From positions 9,403,774-9,467,773 of the forward strand of contig NC_064219.1 in assembly GCF_023101765.2 (NCBI RefSeq): a stretch of DNA of 64,000 bases. The letters are read 5' to 3'. A program made the translations under genes and the position numbers. Positions 61,191 to 64,000 of this stretch are shown one piece after another (the stretch's first letter is position 1; each line of letters starts with the position of its first letter). Under the pieces are notes generated by a model. It saw only the letters and a program-made list of their open reading frames with translations, ran no database searches and was not told the DNA's origin. Source of the stretch: Spodoptera frugiperda (taxonomy: Eukaryota; Arthropoda; Insecta; Lepidoptera; Noctuidae).

Positions 61191-63729
61191 AGGTTTGATT
61201 CGATTCGATTTCTATTCGTATTTGTGAATTTAAATTATAGCTGCAGGCAGCTGTTTTGATTTAAATTCTTGTTTCATTTGCGTTGGTTAAATTATTGCTT
61301 TTATTGTCATATGATTTTAAGAAGATACTTTGAGATTATTAACTCTCTAAACCGAATAAATAGACAAATATAAATAACCATAATATTGTACACGCCGAAA
61401 GCAGTAGATCAGGTAAAACAATAGGGTAGCCGACAAGAGAAAAAAATACGTGTCTAATATTTTTTCGTTACCTAACTAACGGACTATTATGCTAATAACA
61501 AACTTCGTCAGACTTCGTAATGTTTATTTAGCCATACACACAAATACGGTTAAAATACTTTGCACATTAAAAGAAACTGTAATGAGGTAGGACAAGGCAG
61601 TCATAATAACAAATTCTTTGAAAGCTAGACGATATAGATGCTAGAAAGGTATTTAGCAAAACACATCAAGTTCAAGAAAACAATATAAGAAAGCCATTTT
61701 AGTTCTTAACCGTTTATTATGAGCGTTGTAATATCTTACAGCCCACACTAACTGGTTTATAACTTCATAATAAATCTATCGAATTTCAAGCTTTGCCCCA
61801 AGATAAGTTGCTTTCGTTGCTTTTATTTATTTGTGGTTTAATTTTCTTTATAAGGTAAGCAATTTAAGGCATTTTGTAGTGGTTTTGTGGTAAGTTTATT
61901 AGAAGTGATTTTTTCTGATGCCGAGATGAAGAATACAATTTTTCCTCAAAGGTATTGATAGTAATTGTTATAGCTTACTCTAATAAGTCTGTTATTATTG
62001 TTTCTTAAAACTATTGTCCAGCTCAATCCAGTATCTCCCTCTACATCCATTGATTCACATGGTGTGCTTGGTGATGAGGTACCTAGTGATAGCAGCCGTT
62101 TCTAATATTGTTAAATCCGCGGCCTTCGTGGCCCCACCTTTGTTATTTTTTTTCTATTTGGTGGCGGTAGTTAATTAGTACAGTGATACAAGATTAGAAA
62201 CATTTGCCACCACTACAAAACACAATTCTGTATCTATTGCTATTGAAAATTGTCATAAAAAACTTCAAACACGTTTTGTCCGATTATGGAGTCTATTCCA
62301 AACCAAATGTCCTTTTAATTGGTCTAACTCAACTGACATTGAATATTGTATGACCATTCAGTCAGATAGACTTCCAAGCGACCTCTAATAGCAAAATCAT
62401 GACGAAAAATTCAATTTGCGACGTTACACGCAGAACTGTTCCATTTCTTTGAAGATCGATCTAGTGGTTCTAACGGGTTCATATTACGTGTCAGGTCCAA
62501 GGTCGGACCCAAGTAACTGCTAGTATTACCGTACTTCTACTTATTTTTGTTTATAATTCGGCGTCCGAAAATCTTATTTGTTATTGATAGAACATTTATT
62601 TACCCTAAAGATACTTTTGAAGATGAAGTAAAACGTACCTATTGTTGATTGTGCAATAGGCCTCATATAACTGACTTAACCATAATGCAGTGTACACTTA
62701 TAGGATAACCCCAGAGGTCAGTGCTACTATTGTAAACCCCAAAAATCGAAAGTCGCCTATAGATATACTTTGTGTATCATTCGAAACTCTGACTCCTTGC
62801 TTAGCAGTTTTGTCTATGATCAAAGACTAATTAAGATCTCGTACCTCGATCTCAATCAAAACCAACACTCGCTTTCGAAAACAACGAACACTTACTTGTA
62901 CAATTTTAAAGAACAATAACATTGTTCAAAATTGTCGAGATTCTAGTTCAGCATTTAGCCCTTTTACCTCATATTGACACACACAGTAATACGAGTACAA
63001 AGTTCTAATACGCGTTTCCGTTACTTAAGTAATAATGTAAACGAAAAGTCTTGAGAACAAACGATTTTAAGATAGTTTTGTTATGGTGTTAGAGTAAGCA
63101 AATTGAAGCACCATTTAGAGTAAGTAATTGATTTTGGTATTCATTTCCGGGAAGTTGTGGTTTATGGTTTTGTTTTAACACGTTTTCTAGTTTGGGAATA
63201 TTTTGATTTTACTAACTTTCTTTTTCGTTGGTCGACAGGTTGTGAGGAAATATAGGTATCAAGTATTATTTCTAAGACAGTTATTACTTTTTCTTTAAAT
63301 TGTTTACTCCACTGAAACATACTTATAAACTTACTAAACAAAAGTCTCACCCCTTACAAAGTTATAAGTTCATGTTTGTTTGGTAAAAGAATCGAAAAAA
63401 GCAAACAAAATGAAGGAAAGAATTTTTGCATTGCTTTCTACAATGTAAAGCAGAAGCAATGTGTCATGAAGTCATAAGTCTTTATCTCACCACCCAAGTT
63501 GAAGGTGAAAAAATAACCGTAGACCAGTGAGTCACTGGTCACAAGACACTAGAGAGAATTCTTAAATGATGAGTCGTATCTCAAACAATGTCAGGACATT
63601 TCTCTTTCAGGTTGGCAAGTGTAAGATCTTTGTATTTGATCAATTTTATTGTAGTATGTATCACATAAGTTGCCCGCTTCTCTTTCATAGGAATTCAAAA
63701 TCTACCAAGGGCAAGTTATATAAGTATTT
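61191..63729. other. AT-rich DNA upstream of the gene, nothing recognised
   Basis: There is no repeat family, exon or RNA gene I can support. It may be first-intron or upstream intergenic sequence, depending on where the promoter lies. Confidence 0.4.
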
Positions 63730-63880
63730 TCTAAGATTGTTTAGACACCGCTGACAAATGGTGAACGAAAACATCAACAGTTTGAAATCGCCAACCTGCA
63801 TTGAGCAAGCGAGATTATTAATGCTCAAACATCCATGTGAGAAGAGGCCTTTAGTCAACTTATAGGCTGTAGATGATCCC
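63730..63880 (+). repeat. RTE-type 3' tail repeat, second copy
   Basis: Same blocks as at 38.3 kb: GACACCGCTGACAAATGGTG, GCATTGAGCAAGCGAG, AGAAGAGGCCTTTAGTC and TAGGCTGTAGATGATCC. It is more diverged and partly shortened. Confidence 0.5.
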
Positions 63881-64000
63881 AAAAGCTGGAGTCTGATTGC
63901 CATTTGGTCTAAGAGATGATATGACAGTTTTGGGTTAGGTCTATTATCAGAATACCTATGACCACTCTAGATTACTGTTGGCTTAAAATACACTCTGAAT

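Noticed and set aside
1..64000. CRISPR arrays, bacterial operons, phage or rRNA genes
   Set aside because: No regularly spaced repeats, no Shine-Dalgarno-led gene strings and no rRNA signatures; the window is clearly an insect chromosome.

Overview
The window looks like nuclear DNA of a moth, and the repeat families suggest a noctuid-type lepidopteran. It is AT-rich, has long introns, and carries many short dispersed repeats, tRNA-derived SINEs, LINE 3' ends and MITEs. There are no bacterial operons, rRNA genes or CRISPR arrays, and most open frames are short chance frames in AT-rich sequence or repeat shadows.

I can support one protein-coding host gene. It lies on the minus strand and spans about 35 kb, with four coding exons at 59154-58576, 44155-44043, 26688-26520 and 24170-23526. 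All splice sites are GT-AG and the phases join exactly, giving a 501-residue protein. The start exon carries an in-frame stop upstream of its ATG and a splice acceptor before that, so at least one non-coding first exon lies further upstream; a weak candidate is near 60877-61190. The predicted protein has an acidic N-terminal half without a signal peptide, one transmembrane helix (about residues 208-230) and a proline-rich C-terminal tail of about 270 residues. The tail holds two APLYE(D/E)L boxes and SH3-ligand-like motifs. I do not recognise the family.

Layout: 1-22450 is downstream of the gene and mostly unexplained AT-rich sequence with old repeats. 22450-23525 is the probable 3' UTR. The introns (2.3, 17.4 and 14.4 kb) hold nearly all the better-preserved mobile DNA. 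In the first coding intron a recent, internally deleted LTR retrotransposon (49941-50913; identical LTRs, tRNA-Trp-type primer site) sits 18 bp upstream of a nearly intact RTE-type LINE (50932-53794) with a perfect 12-bp target duplication. The 3' LTR supplies an in-frame ATG to the LINE endonuclease frame. The same intron holds a fragment of an R4/Dong-like LINE (45881-46625) and a 246-bp MITE with a TAA duplication (47867-48112). The second intron holds a full-length tRNA-derived SINE with a 15-bp target duplication (40061-40347). Upstream of the gene a 114-bp LINE insertion (59981-60094) has an inverted 5' part, as twin priming would produce.

Other observations are candidate regulatory patches: an interlocking CCAAT palindrome block at 39284-39312, a DRE/CGATA cluster near 29.88-30.09 kb, and a CpG-rich TGACGT/T-box-like patch at 31.62-31.83 kb. 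These are inferences from motifs only.
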